The notes: generated from the sequence alone by a model not told the origin. A DNA stretch of 64,000 nt from Ktedonosporobacter rubrisoli (GCF_004208415.1 NZ_CP035758.1:9920001-9984000), one strand, 5' to 3'; counted from the first letter of the stretch, positions 1-7,968 are shown. A program made the numbers and translations.

Positions 1-1
1 C

Positions 2-808
2 ACACTTATTCTCGGGGCAGCGATTGTGGCTGCGCTGGGGGCTTTCCTCCTGCGCTTGCATTACCTGATGCGCCCGGCACGTAAGCGTACGATGGCTCCT
101 CTGTATGCGGTTGGTGCGCTGGGATTGGCCCAGACGGGGGCAATTTTCCTGGTGCTGGGAATTGTAGTCTATCCTCTAGTAAGCTGGATTCATACCTGGA
201 GCTTTATTGGCTTGAATGAGTATCTGGTTAGCTGCGCGAAATCAGCGGAAATTCCGCAGAGCTGCACCTTCTCGCAGATGGCCGGCTACCTGGTCGATGC
301 GATCATAACTACCAATTTCTTTGTGCTACTGATGGCAGCCATCTGGGCCTGGAAGTCGAATCGGAACGTGGTGATTATCGGTTCCTTTGTGACTGTAGCA
401 GCGATTGGGGCGGCGACGCTTCTGCTGCATATGGCTCCTGAGCAACTGATGGTGGCGATGATACTCTGTGGCGCGATGCTCATTCTGGTAGGGATCTGGA
501 CCAGCGTTGCTCGCCGCGAGTTTGCTGTGGTGGGTGAGAAGAATCTGGGCTGCCTGGGTCAGTGGCTGATTATGGGCACCTGTCTGTTCATCTATCTCGG
601 CTCGTTTGCGCTCTTCTCGCTGCCTGTCTGGGACCCGGAGACAGAGACCAATATTCCGTTTGTGGCCGGTCAGCTTATTCCGCCGCCTACGGTGCCGGGA
701 GAAGCACCGCCCATTCCTGCTAACGATGCTGTGGTGTTGCTCGTGCTGATGGCCATCTTGGCTGGCATTCAGTTCTACTTCCTGGCACGTAATCGCTACA
801 AGGCGTAG
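2..808 (+). CDS. Multi-pass membrane protein, 5' end outside window
   Basis: I do not recognise the family. The reading frame is open back to the first bases of the window, so the gene almost certainly starts upstream; the first internal start is GTG at 26. About 269 residues are visible. They form roughly seven hydrophobic segments, separated by short loops, with a longer loop between the second and third that contains two cysteines. The last helix ends in a short basic tail. No cofactor or catalytic motif is visible. It could be a subunit of a respiratory or transport complex, but nothing nearby confirms this. A strong terminator follows, so it ends a transcription unit. That it is a real membrane protein is well supported; its function is unknown. 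Confidence 0.7.
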   Translation, partial: TLILGAAIVAALGAFLLRLHYLMRPARKRTMAPLYAVGALGLAQTGAIFLVLGIVVYPLVSWIHTWSFIGLNEYLVSCAKSAEIPQSCTFSQMAGYLVDAIITTNFFVLLMAAIWAWKSNRNVVIIGSFVTVAAIGAATLLLHMAPEQLMVAMILCGAMLILVGIWTSVARREFAVVGEKNLGCLGQWLIMGTCLFIYLGSFALFSLPVWDPETETNIPFVAGQLIPPPTVPGEAPPIPANDAVVLLVLMAILAGIQFYFLARNRYKA

Positions 809-877
809 CTACCGAATACATGTCGGTTATAGTTGTTAAAATGTACAGCTAGATAAATACTGATACAAGTTAAAGGG

Positions 878-930
878 AAGAGCCTTTCTGCTCTCAGTTG
901 ATGGACTGAGGTGAGGTGGAAAGGCTCTTT
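878..930 (+). terminator. Intrinsic terminator after the first gene
   Basis: An 11-bp perfect stem (AAGAGCCTTTC at 878-888 with GAAAGGCTCTT at 919-929) encloses a second small hairpin (CTCAGT/ACTGAG at 893-898 and 905-910). It runs into TTTTCG. The A-rich flank before it and T-rich flank after it fit a Rho-independent terminator. Confidence 0.75.
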
Positions 931-1142
931 TCGTTAATTAAAAGGAGGTGGATGGTGAGCCTCTATTTCTGTGATAAAATAGGTATATTCGTTAAGCGTT
1001 GTAATAGTTGAATGCGGTTCGCGGCCCACCGGGTTGTCCTATATGGGGATAGGTGCGATCAGAACCATAGTTGTTGAAAGGAGAAGCGGCGTTTCCTCCT
1101 CATGATTCTTGAAAAACAGGGATCGCTCCGCCGCAAAGTCTG
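931..1142 (+). other. glgA upstream region with a possible 13-codon coupled leader ORF
   Basis: No convincing sigma-70 promoter was found. Two tiny ORFs are visible. One, at 952-1011 (19 codons), follows an excellent AAAGGAGGTG but sits directly behind the terminator. The other, at 1102-1143 (13 codons), has a TGA that overlaps the glgA ATG as TGATG, the usual arrangement for translational coupling. glgA itself has no Shine-Dalgarno sequence just upstream, which makes the coupled ORF more interesting. Confidence 0.35.
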
Positions 1143-2612
1143 ATGCAGTATGAACAGCGTCTCAAGGTCCTGATCCTTGCAGCAGAAATTGTGCCGTTTG
1201 TCAAAGTTGGTGGTTTAGCTGACGTTGTAGGGGCATTGCCTAAAGCTCTGCAGGCCCTTGGCCATGATGTCCGTTTGGTCATGCCTCGATACAGACAAGT
1301 CGATCCTGAACGTTTCCACCTGAGCACGGTAGCTGAAGCCGTGCCTGTGGCGATGGGCAATTTCCGCGTGCCGGTCAATGTGCGCTTGGGTGAGATCGGG
1401 GATCAAATTCCAGTCTATATGATAGACGCTCCTCGCTACTTTGAGCGAGAAAATATTTATGGGTATACTGACGATGGAGAACGCTTTATCTTGTTTTGTC
1501 GGGCCGCATTAGAGGCTATGCGCACGCTAAACTGGGCCCCCGATATCGTACATTGTAATGACTGGCATACCGGTATTGTGCCCAATTGGCTGCATACTGT
1601 TTATCGTGATGATCCCTTATTTGCGCAGGCGGCTACCGTCTATACTATCCATAATCTGGCCTATCAGGGTATATTTGGCTATCGTATCCTTGAGGTGGCG
1701 GGAGTGGCGGCTAATGGATTCCTGTATCCCCAAATTGCAGAACTGGCAAATGTCGTTGATATCATGGGGCGAGGTATTCTTTTCTCAGATGCCATTACGA
1801 CGGTGAGTGAGCGCTATGCTCAGGAGATTCTGACGCCTACCTTCGGTGAGAAGCTTGATCATTTGCTGCGCTCGCGCCGCGATCGTCTCTTTGGCATTCT
1901 CAATGGCATTGATTATCAGGAAATAAATCCTTCGACTGACCGCTATATTCATGCGTGCTATGATGCCTCTTCGCTTGATAAGCGCGCTGAAAATAAGGCA
2001 GTGCTGCAGGAGCAGGCTCATTTGCCTGTGCGTGCGGATGTGCCTTTGCTGGCGATGATCTCTCGCCTGGCAGATCAGAAAGGCTTTGATCTCCTATCTC
2101 AGATTATTCAACCGCTGCTCTCGCAAGGGGTGCAGTTTGTGGTATTGGGCATTGGTGATCAGCATTACCATGAACTATTTCAAAATCTTGCGGCTCGCTA
2201 TCCTGAACAGGTGGCCATCTTCCTGACTTTTAATGCCGAGCTGGCGCAGCGTATTTACGCGGGCAGCGATATGTTTTTGATGCCTTCTCGCTTCGAGCCG
2301 TGTGGTCTAAGCCAGTTGATTGCGATGCGCTATGGCAGCGTGCCTATTGTGCGCCACGTGGGCGGACTTGCCGATACGGTGCAGGAGTATGATCCGCTGA
2401 CGGGTGAAGGGAATGGCTTTGTTTTCAATAACTACGATCCCTGGGAGCTGTTTGCGGCAATCATTCGTGCTTTAGAGGTCTATCGCTTCAAGGAGAGCTG
2501 GCGAACTCTGCAATTGCATGGGATGGCCGCTGATCACTCCTGGCATGCCTCCGCGCTCCGCTATGTGGATGTCTATCGCAATGCCCTGGAGTTCCATCAT
2601 AGCGGAAAATAG
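1143..2612 (+). CDS. glgA: Glycogen synthase (ADP-glucose dependent, GT5)
   Basis: This 489-residue protein transfers glucose from ADP-glucose to the non-reducing end of an alpha-1,4-glucan. Near the N-terminus it has the family signature KVGGLADVVGALPKAL, which includes the KxGGL nucleotide-sugar loop. Further on are HNLAYQG and the C-terminal catalytic block SRFEPCGLSQL with the conserved Glu, followed by the VRHVGGLADTV acceptor/nucleotide region. Length and order match bacterial GlgA (GT-B fold, two Rossmann domains). ATG 1143 is the first usable start, because the frame is closed by a stop at 1110. There is no clear ribosome binding site, and the start overlaps the stop of a 13-codon ORF. 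No other glycogen gene is present in the window, so it appears to be transcribed alone between two terminators. Identification is secure. Confidence 0.95.
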   Translation: MQYEQRLKVLILAAEIVPFVKVGGLADVVGALPKALQALGHDVRLVMPRYRQVDPERFHLSTVAEAVPVAMGNFRVPVNVRLGEIGDQIPVYMIDAPRYFERENIYGYTDDGERFILFCRAALEAMRTLNWAPDIVHCNDWHTGIVPNWLHTVYRDDPLFAQAATVYTIHNLAYQGIFGYRILEVAGVAANGFLYPQIAELANVVDIMGRGILFSDAITTVSERYAQEILTPTFGEKLDHLLRSRRDRLFGILNGIDYQEINPSTDRYIHACYDASSLDKRAENKAVLQEQAHLPVRADVPLLAMISRLADQKGFDLLSQIIQPLLSQGVQFVVLGIGDQHYHELFQNLAARYPEQVAIFLTFNAELAQRIYAGSDMFLMPSRFEPCGLSQLIAMRYGSVPIVRHVGGLADTVQEYDPLTGEGNGFVFNNYDPWELFAAIIRALEVYRFKESWRTLQLHGMAADHSWHASALRYVDVYRNALEFHHSGK

Positions 2613-2639
2613 CGTTCTTAGGCTCCAACATGAGATATA

Positions 2640-2680
2640 AAGAAGCGGAGGCAGCGCAATGTCTTCCGCTTCTTCATTTT
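2640..2680 (+). terminator. Terminator after glgA
   Basis: A 9-10 bp perfect stem (AGAAGCGGA at 2641-2649 with TCCGCTTCT at 2665-2673) is followed by TCATTTT. Confidence 0.75.
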
Positions 2681-2700
2681 ATGCCCCTGGATAGAGTAAA

Positions 2701-2729
2701 TTGACGTCTGGCATGAGAAAGACTATACT
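2701..2729 (+). promoter_or_regulatory. Sigma-70-type promoter inside the annotated 5' end of the sigma-like gene
   Basis: TTGACG at 2701-2706 and TATACT at 2724-2729 are separated by exactly 17 bases. Transcription would start near 2736. If the promoter is used, it excludes the TTG 2701 and ATG 2713 starts for the following gene. Confidence 0.6.
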
Positions 2730-3588
2730 GAAAAGGGATGAAGTTGCAGATGTCTATTTGGAGGTTCAGGGCATCGTGGAGTTTATAGATGCTAATGATG
2801 GCTGTGAGCGGTCAACTCCTGGAGTTGAGCATAATATTTCTCTGGCCCAAATATATGATGATCTCCCCGTTTATGGTTCCTCTGCTTTTTGGCAAGCTAT
2901 TGAAGCTGCCGATCTTCCCCTCGAAGTACTGGTGCGCTGCTTTAGAAGCACCTCTGGCTATGGCGATATATGGGGGCGCAATCGCCTGATAGAAGTAATA
3001 CTTTATCGCGTACAGTCTATGAATGAGCGCTGGGCTCATAGTATGCTTAAAAATCTGGGCATATCTGCTGATGAGCGCTATGCATTGGCCTGCGATCTCT
3101 GCGCAGATCTCAGTGAAGCGATGTTTCGCGCATTAATGGACCCTGGGCGTCGGTTTTGGGAGGAGAACTTTTTACACTGTTTGCGCTTTGAGCGCAGACA
3201 TATCTATCAAGCCTTTATGATGCGCGAGGGGCGCTGGGGCAGTCTGAAGGTGAAGCGCAGCGTGCGTATACCGCGAGAGCTAATTGCCAGCCTTGATCGC
3301 CAACCACGTGGATCGGAGGAGGAGCCTGGCTTGATTGATATTAAAGATGAAAAGGCCGAACTGATGCTGCAGGCGATAGAGAAAGGCGAGCTTTTGCGCC
3401 TGGTAATGAGCCTGCCCGGTAAGCTTAAGGCCGCTGTGCTTCTGGTGTTCTGGGAGGGGAGAACTGAGAAGGAAGCGGCAAGGATTTTATGTATTACCGA
3501 TCGCACTGTGCGGAATCGCATACGTGAAGCTGTAAAACTTCTTCGGGACGCTCTGGAGATGGATGATGGAGGGTTTTTCTATGGATGA
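2713..3588 (+). CDS. Sigma-70-like transcription factor
   Basis: This protein of up to 291 residues probably directs RNA polymerase to a private regulon. The C-terminal 60 residues look like sigma region 4. A helix-turn-helix (EKEAARILCITDRTVRNRI) follows the segment LLRLVMSLPGKLKAAVLLVF, which resembles the usual 'LP..r.v..L.f.eg.s..EiA' pattern. The middle (about residues 95-180) is helical and could be a diverged region 2, but no clear -10 recognition motif is visible. The start is uncertain. ATG 2713 has no Shine-Dalgarno sequence and lies inside a consensus-like promoter (2701-2729), so GTG 2776, preceded by GGAGG, may be the true start. The 3' end overlaps the next gene by 8 bases, indicating translational coupling with a likely regulator. 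Confidence 0.7.
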   Translation: MRKTILKRDEVADVYLEVQGIVEFIDANDGCERSTPGVEHNISLAQIYDDLPVYGSSAFWQAIEAADLPLEVLVRCFRSTSGYGDIWGRNRLIEVILYRVQSMNERWAHSMLKNLGISADERYALACDLCADLSEAMFRALMDPGRRFWEENFLHCLRFERRHIYQAFMMREGRWGSLKVKRSVRIPRELIASLDRQPRGSEEEPGLIDIKDEKAELMLQAIEKGELLRLVMSLPGKLKAAVLLVFWEGRTEKEAARILCITDRTVRNRIREAVKLLRDALEMDDGGFFYG

Positions 3589-4267
3589 AAAGCAGGATGC
3601 TGTATTACATATTACCGCACGCTACGTTGAGGAGTTCCAGGCTGGCCAGCGTCCAAGCCTGAGTGAGTACCTTCAGCGTTATCCCCAATATGCTGAGGAT
3701 ATAGCCGATTTTGTGGCTTACTATCATATGGCCGAAGCTGCTATGCCTGAGGTTGAAGCTGGGCAGCAGCCAGGCGCAGAGAGCAACACTGCTCTCTCTG
3801 CATCGCTAGAGCGCATATATGGGAAGCTATTGCGAGCCGCAGATGCCGATGGACCAATTTCGCTCCTGCTTGCTCAGGCTCATATTGCTGAGCCTTCATG
3901 GTCCTGGTTGGCGCAAAAGCTTGATCTAAGCGTTGATATTATTGCATTATTAGAACAGCGCTTGATAGATCCGGAGACCGTGCCGGTAGAGCTTTTCAAG
4001 CGTACAGGCCAGCTGCTGCGCTTGCCTCTGGCTGTGATATTTGCCTGCTTTGATTTGCCCGAGCCGGAATATGAAGATCGGGTTGGGACATATGCTAAGC
4101 GGCACGGCCCCGGGCAGCTTGGGCGGAAAAGAACCTTGAAGGTGGCTGAAGCGGCAGAGGACTATACGCCGGGTGAGCGGATGCGGCCCTTTCGCCAGGC
4201 TGTGAAGGATAGCCAGCTTCTAACGACAGAGCAAAAAGCCTTCTGGCAAAGCCAGCTTGAGCATTGA
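3581..4267 (+). CDS. Probable regulator paired with the sigma-like factor
   Basis: This is a 228-residue soluble protein with no transmembrane segment. ATG 3581 is chosen because GGAGGG lies 7 bases upstream; an earlier in-frame ATG at 3563 has no such site. The N-terminal 45 residues (ITARYVEEFQAGQRPSLSEY, then RYPQYAEDIADFV) resemble a short helical module. That module is often found at the N-terminus of sigma-associated or kinase-like regulators in Planctomycetes and Chloroflexota, where the phrase 'aGrrPsleeyl.ryPe' recurs. The rest is helical and charged. The gene overlaps the upstream sigma-like gene by 8 bases, which implies coordinated synthesis and suggests a binding partner such as an anti-sigma factor. 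That role is inferred from position, not from a recognised domain. Confidence 0.6.
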   Translation: MDEKQDAVLHITARYVEEFQAGQRPSLSEYLQRYPQYAEDIADFVAYYHMAEAAMPEVEAGQQPGAESNTALSASLERIYGKLLRAADADGPISLLLAQAHIAEPSWSWLAQKLDLSVDIIALLEQRLIDPETVPVELFKRTGQLLRLPLAVIFACFDLPEPEYEDRVGTYAKRHGPGQLGRKRTLKVAEAAEDYTPGERMRPFRQAVKDSQLLTTEQKAFWQSQLEH

Positions 4268-4293
4268 GCGTTGTAAGGCTATAAAAGAGCCCA

Positions 4294-4312
4294 CTCTGCT
4301 GAAGCAGAGGGG
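4294..4312 (+). terminator. Weak hairpin after the sigma/regulator pair
   Basis: CTCTGC/GCAGAG with a TGAA loop (4294-4309) is a stable short stem, but no T-run follows. It is a possible transcript end only. Confidence 0.3.
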
Positions 4313-4449
4313 AGGCACTGACGGAAAAACAGCCTCATGTGGGGGAGAAGATTGTTTTCCCGCCAGTACCCATAATGAGGGGATAATTGAGAGAATAGTG
4401 AGGTCTCTCATCTAGACATAACGTAAAAGATAGGATAATTTGAGGTAAA

Positions 4450-5658
4450 ATGACACAAAAAATTGCGTATCTCGATTGTTTTTCAGGAATTAGTGGGGAT
4501 ATGTTTCTGGGAGCGCTGCTTGATGCCGGGCTCCCGTTTACGACCCTTAAGGAGGCCCTGGCGGCTCTTCCGGTACAGGGCTATCAGCTTACACTTGAAA
4601 AGTATGAAGATAAAGGGATACGTGGTTCGCGCCTGAAAGTTGATATGACCGAGGAAGCGCAGCCAACGCGCCACCTGTCTGATATCGTGGCCCTGCTAGA
4701 GGCCTCAACGCTTCCGGCGAGTGTGCGTGAAAAAGCGCAAGCGATCTTCCGGTGCCTGGCCCAGGCTGAAGCTACTGTGCATGACACAAGTATCGACGAG
4801 GTTCATTTTCATGAAGTGGGAGCTGTGGATGCAATTGTGGATATTACCGGAGCAGCGATTGGCATTGAAGCCCTAGGAATTGAACAGTTGTACGCCTCTG
4901 CACTTCCCTTGACCAGCGGCTATGTGCAGGCTGCGCATGGCGTTTTGCCTGTGCCTGCCCCGGCGACGTTGGAGATCTTGCGACGCGTGAAGGCTCCCTG
5001 GAAGCCTTGTCCGGCCGAAGGCGAGCTGGTAACTCCCACGGGAGCGGCGATTTTGGCAGCCCTGGCCCGCTTTGAGACGCCGAGGCTGACCATTGAGAGT
5101 GTGGGTTATGGCTATGGCCAGAAACGCCTGGCCTGGCCAAATTGCTTGCGCCTTTGCCTGGGGCAGTCTCTTGAAGCATCTGCCACAACTTCAGGACAGG
5201 CCGAAACAGATTGGGTAACCGTTATAGAGACGCATATTGATAATATGAGCGGCGAATTGCTAGGTCCTCTGATGGATCGGCTCATGGCGGCAGGCGCCCT
5301 GGATGCAAGCTACACACCGATACAGATGAAAAAGAATCGCCCGGCCACTCTAGTAACGCTTATCTGCACGCCAGAGGATGGTGAACGGCTGGCAATGCTC
5401 CTGCTGAGCGAGACAAGTACCCTGGGTGTACGTATACAGGAGAAGAAGCGCCTTAAGGCCAGGCGTGCTATGCACCAGCTTGAGACGCCGCTCGGAACGC
5501 TAGCCGTGAAGGTAAAGCTGCTGGGCGAGCGCGTTATCGGTGCTGTGCCGGAGTATGAGGATTGCTTGCATATTGCCAAAGAGCGTGACCTGCCGCTTGT
5601 GGATGTGTATGAGCTTGCATTGAGGACTGCTAAAGAGCTTATAATTGAGAGTAGATAG
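4450..5658 (+). CDS. larC: Nickel-pincer cofactor biosynthesis protein LarC
   Basis: LarC inserts nickel into the pyridinium bis-thiocarboxylate mononucleotide made by LarB and LarE, completing the cofactor of lactate racemase and related isomerases. The 402-residue product begins with the family signature YLDCFSGISGDMFLGALLDA. It contains VHFHEVGAVDAIVDITGA (metal/nucleotide-binding His, Glu and Asp) and VTPTGAAILAAL, and ends in the LarC2-type ferredoxin-like domain. In Lactobacillus plantarum larC is made through a programmed frameshift. Here the gene is one uninterrupted frame. GAGGT lies just before ATG 4450. No larA, larB or larE is in the window. A DUF1992 gene follows 36 bases downstream and is probably co-transcribed. 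Confidence 0.9.
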   Translation: MTQKIAYLDCFSGISGDMFLGALLDAGLPFTTLKEALAALPVQGYQLTLEKYEDKGIRGSRLKVDMTEEAQPTRHLSDIVALLEASTLPASVREKAQAIFRCLAQAEATVHDTSIDEVHFHEVGAVDAIVDITGAAIGIEALGIEQLYASALPLTSGYVQAAHGVLPVPAPATLEILRRVKAPWKPCPAEGELVTPTGAAILAALARFETPRLTIESVGYGYGQKRLAWPNCLRLCLGQSLEASATTSGQAETDWVTVIETHIDNMSGELLGPLMDRLMAAGALDASYTPIQMKKNRPATLVTLICTPEDGERLAMLLLSETSTLGVRIQEKKRLKARRAMHQLETPLGTLAVKVKLLGERVIGAVPEYEDCLHIAKERDLPLVDVYELALRTAKELIIESR

Positions 5659-5694
5659 CAGAAACAGTCATATACAGAATAGTGCAGGTGAGCT

Positions 5695-6270
5695 ATGGAT
5701 TTTGTAGATTGGCGTAAATCGTCTGATAAAATGAAGATTGGCCAGGAGCAAGCGGAAGAGTCGGCGGGACCAAAACGGCGCGGCAAAAATTTTGCTCACT
5801 ATATCGAGGAGCAGATTTACGAGGCCCAGGTGCGCGGGGACTTCTCAAATTTGCCGGGTGAGGGCAAGCCATTACAATTGGATGATGATAGCGCGGCAGG
5901 GGATATGGCACTTTCCTATCACGTGCTTAAAAGCCATGGTTTTGCGCCGGCTGAGATTGAGCTGGCCAAGGAGATCCGCACCGAGATGGCCAGGGCCGAG
6001 AAGAAGCTAGCGAAGGTTATGCATCAGAGTAAGGCCTTGCGCACCCGGCGCGTTCCTCCATTTCCCAGCGAAAAGCGTTCTTTTAACATTATTGCTGGGA
6101 ATGCTGCTGCCGAATATGAGAAGACGCTGCGCGGCTTGAATCGCAAGATTATGACCTTAAATCTGAGCACGCCCACAGCTATGCATCAGAAGTTTATCGA
6201 GGTCGAGAAACACATGCAGGATTTCTGGGCGGCCTGTCCGCTTTTTGAGGATGTGACCACGCCTTCTTAA
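5695..6270 (+). CDS. DUF1992 protein (DnaJC28-like conserved region)
   Basis: This 191-residue protein has the DUF1992 signature in its first 80 residues: YIEEQIYEAQVRGDFSNLPG followed by GKPLQLDDD. The domain is shared with the C-terminal part of DnaJ homologue subfamily C member 28, but no J domain or HPD motif is present. The N-terminus is basic. The remainder is helical and ends with a Trp-containing tail. Its biochemical role is not established. It follows larC with an AGGTGA ribosome binding site before ATG 5695, and a strong terminator lies about 95 bases after its stop, so the two genes form one unit. Confidence 0.85.
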   Translation: MDFVDWRKSSDKMKIGQEQAEESAGPKRRGKNFAHYIEEQIYEAQVRGDFSNLPGEGKPLQLDDDSAAGDMALSYHVLKSHGFAPAEIELAKEIRTEMARAEKKLAKVMHQSKALRTRRVPPFPSEKRSFNIIAGNAAAEYEKTLRGLNRKIMTLNLSTPTAMHQKFIEVEKHMQDFWAACPLFEDVTTPS

Positions 6271-6365
6271 TCTTTTGTTGGCATGCTTTGGTATGGCTTT
6301 ATCGGGCCTGCAGAATCTATTGAGTATGCCGTAAAAATTTCTACTGCTTGCTCACAAGCATACAA

Positions 6366-6405
6366 TTCTGCCAGCCTGCACCTATGATAGGCTGGCAGAA
6401 ATTTT
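6366..6405 (+). terminator. Terminator of the larC-DUF1992 unit
   Basis: A 12-bp perfect inverted repeat (TTCTGCCAGCCT at 6366-6377, AGGCTGGCAGAA at 6389-6400) with an 11-base loop is followed by ATTTTG. Confidence 0.8.
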
Positions 6406-6624
6406 GCAGCTATTACGTATGCGCGTGTGGGGGGCAAACCGCATATCAGAAAAGGTTACAGAGGAGAGACAGATTATTTCGGAGTATATTTGTCTGATAC
6501 TGGCAAAGCTTATCTTGTGCCTGTAGAGGATGTACCGGCCTGCTCTTTGGGAAGGTTGCGCTTGCAGGCGACGAAGGATAATCAACAGAAAGGCGTACGC
6601 TGGGCCAAAGATTATGAATTATAA
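6391..6624 (+). pseudogene. C-terminal remnant of a PD-(D/E)XK intron-type endonuclease
   Basis: The open frame encodes about 77 residues. A central stretch, YRGETDYFGVYLSDTGKAYL then VPVEDVP, and the ending GVRWAKDYEL match the C-terminal half of the group I intron-associated PD-(D/E)XK endonuclease family (PF11645) as I know it. There is no N-terminal half. The frame is closed by a TAG at 6388-6390, inside the terminator hairpin of the preceding operon. The catalytic Asp/Glu-x-Lys core is therefore probably lost. It ends 10 bases from the 3' end of tRNA-Thr on the other strand, a common site for integration and decay of mobile DNA. A short GTG-started product (from 6427) cannot be excluded, but no ribosome binding site supports it. 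Confidence 0.55.
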
Positions 6625-6633
6625 AAAAAGAGG

Positions 6634-6705
6634 AGCCGGTGAAGGGACTTGAACCCTTGGCCGCTCGATTACGAATCGAGTGCTCTACCACTGAGCTACA
6701 CCGGC
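6634..6705 (-). tRNA. tRNA-Thr (anticodon CGU)
   Basis: Read on the minus strand, a complete 72-base cloverleaf folds. The acceptor is GCCGGTG/CACCGGC and the D-stem GCTC/GAGC. The anticodon stem CTCGA/TCGAG has the loop TTCGTAA, and the T-arm has the loop TTCAAGT. The discriminator is U and no CCA is encoded. The anticodon CGU reads ACG. A consensus promoter lies 44 bases upstream. Confidence 0.95.
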
Positions 6706-6748
6706 TTAAGGAACCACTGATAACTTGCGGTTCCTTTAGACGGGTTAA

Positions 6749-6777
6749 ATTATAATCCGAAACACCCACGCTGTCAA
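6749..6777 (-). promoter_or_regulatory. Perfect sigma-70 promoter for tRNA-Thr
   Basis: On the minus strand, TTGACA (6777-6772) and TATAAT (6754-6749) are 17 bases apart, a full match to the housekeeping consensus. Between promoter and tRNA the transcript can form an 8-bp hairpin (6708-6715 with 6729-6736) that may mark the 5' leader for processing. Confidence 0.9.
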
Positions 6778-7294
6778 GCGGTTTTTCCTGAGCTTTTGCA
6801 GAACTTATGGTTGCCTCCATGCGCATTGTCACTCATTAGCAATACGTATGAGCTTTACCTGGTACCTCTCTGGATTTCTTCAACGTATATAGCCCTATCC
6901 GGCCCTGACACTTATCTTATGTGAGAAAGTTGTTGACTATAGCGTAATAAATGCTATAGCGCTTTTCCTGCTGTGTTATACGAAGCTTCCTTAGCGTATC
7001 CAGGTTACCTTTTTGCCCGCTTGAGCGCTGTAATAAAGCACGCGCCATTTGCGGAAGAAGACATGTATCCAGGACTATTGGCCTAGAGGATAAGATCCTT
7101 GCATGTGATGTATAGAGCACATCCATAAGGAGTTTTGTGCTGCATCAAGGAGAAGAAGCAGTCCTTCAACAACAGTAAAAGGTATGTATTAAGGGAGAAT
7201 AGACACATAGTGCAGCCTCTCAATCTCGACAACTATAAAGTGATATGGTAATATGAGTGACAATGTTCCGGTTTCGTCTAGTTTGGAGACTTAT
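6778..7294 (+). other. Intergenic region before the XTP pyrophosphatase gene
   Basis: There is no supported protein gene. A possible promoter (TTGACT at 6933-6938, TATAGC at 6955-6960, 16-base spacer) would give a leader of over 300 bases to the next gene. CTATAGCG occurs twice around its -10 region. A 13-codon ORF at 7137-7178 follows AAGGAG but has no other support. Confidence 0.35.
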
Positions 7295-7939
7295 ATGCGT
7301 GCCTTATTGGTGGCCACCACAAATCGTCATAAGTTAGAAGAATATCAAAACATCTTTGCTGACCTCCCTTTTGAACTACGCTCATTAAATGATATCCAGC
7401 TAGACATGGATGTAGAAGAGACGGGAACCACCTTTTTAGAGAATGCAGAATTAAAAGCTCTGGCCTATGCTCGTGCTTCCGGTCTACTCTCGCTCGCCGA
7501 CGATTCTGGCTTAGAGATAGATGCACTGGGAGGCGCCCCTGGCGTGTATTCTGCCCGTTTTGCCGGGCGAGATACCCCCTATGAAGAGAAATTTAGGATC
7601 ATCTTACAGCAACTTCAGAATGTGCCAGTAGAGCAGCGTACTGCTCGTTTCCGCTGCGTTATCACCCTGGCCGAACCATCAGGGTACCATCGCAGCGTAG
7701 AGGGGACGATAGAAGGGTTGATTGCAGATGCTCCTCGGGGAAAATACGGTTTCGGCTACGATCCTATTTTCCTGGTGCCTGAGTTTGGGATGACAACGGC
7801 TGAGCTAACGCCGGAACAGAAGAATCGTATCAGTCATCGGGGGCGTGCTGCGCTTAAGGCGCGCGCACTTCTTGAGTATTGGTCTCCTCCTTCTCAAAAT
7901 GTACGCGAAGGGAAGCGAGAAGAGCCTAAACAAGAGTGA
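7295..7939 (+). CDS. rdgB: XTP/dITP diphosphatase (Ham1/RdgB family)
   Basis: The enzyme hydrolyses non-canonical purine triphosphates (dITP, XTP) to monophosphates, keeping damaged bases out of nucleic acids. The 214-residue product begins with the family start RALLVATTNRHKLEEY (the S/T-x-N-x-x-K triphosphate site). It then has LADDSGLEIDALGGAPGVYS (catalytic Asp and specificity loop), GKYGFGYDPIFLVPE and ISHRGRA. ATG 7295 is chosen because GGAGA lies 5 bases upstream and the homology begins there. An in-frame ATG at 7253 would add 14 residues but has only a weak ribosome binding site. The C-terminal 15 residues are a charged tail. The DinG-like gene follows after 29 bases and is probably co-transcribed. 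Confidence 0.93.
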   Translation: MRALLVATTNRHKLEEYQNIFADLPFELRSLNDIQLDMDVEETGTTFLENAELKALAYARASGLLSLADDSGLEIDALGGAPGVYSARFAGRDTPYEEKFRIILQQLQNVPVEQRTARFRCVITLAEPSGYHRSVEGTIEGLIADAPRGKYGFGYDPIFLVPEFGMTTAELTPEQKNRISHRGRAALKARALLEYWSPPSQNVREGKREEPKQE

Positions 7940-7968
7940 TCGAGAGAGATACGAGGAGCGATTAAAAT

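Noticed and set aside
952..1011. 19-codon ORF with a perfect Shine-Dalgarno sequence upstream of glgA
   Set aside because: It lies directly after a strong terminator with no promoter in between, and the peptide has no recognisable feature.
5310..5786. 158-codon minus-strand frame across the 3' end of larC
   Set aside because: A shadow of larC and DUF1992 coding sequence, with Ser/Arg-rich low-quality translation.
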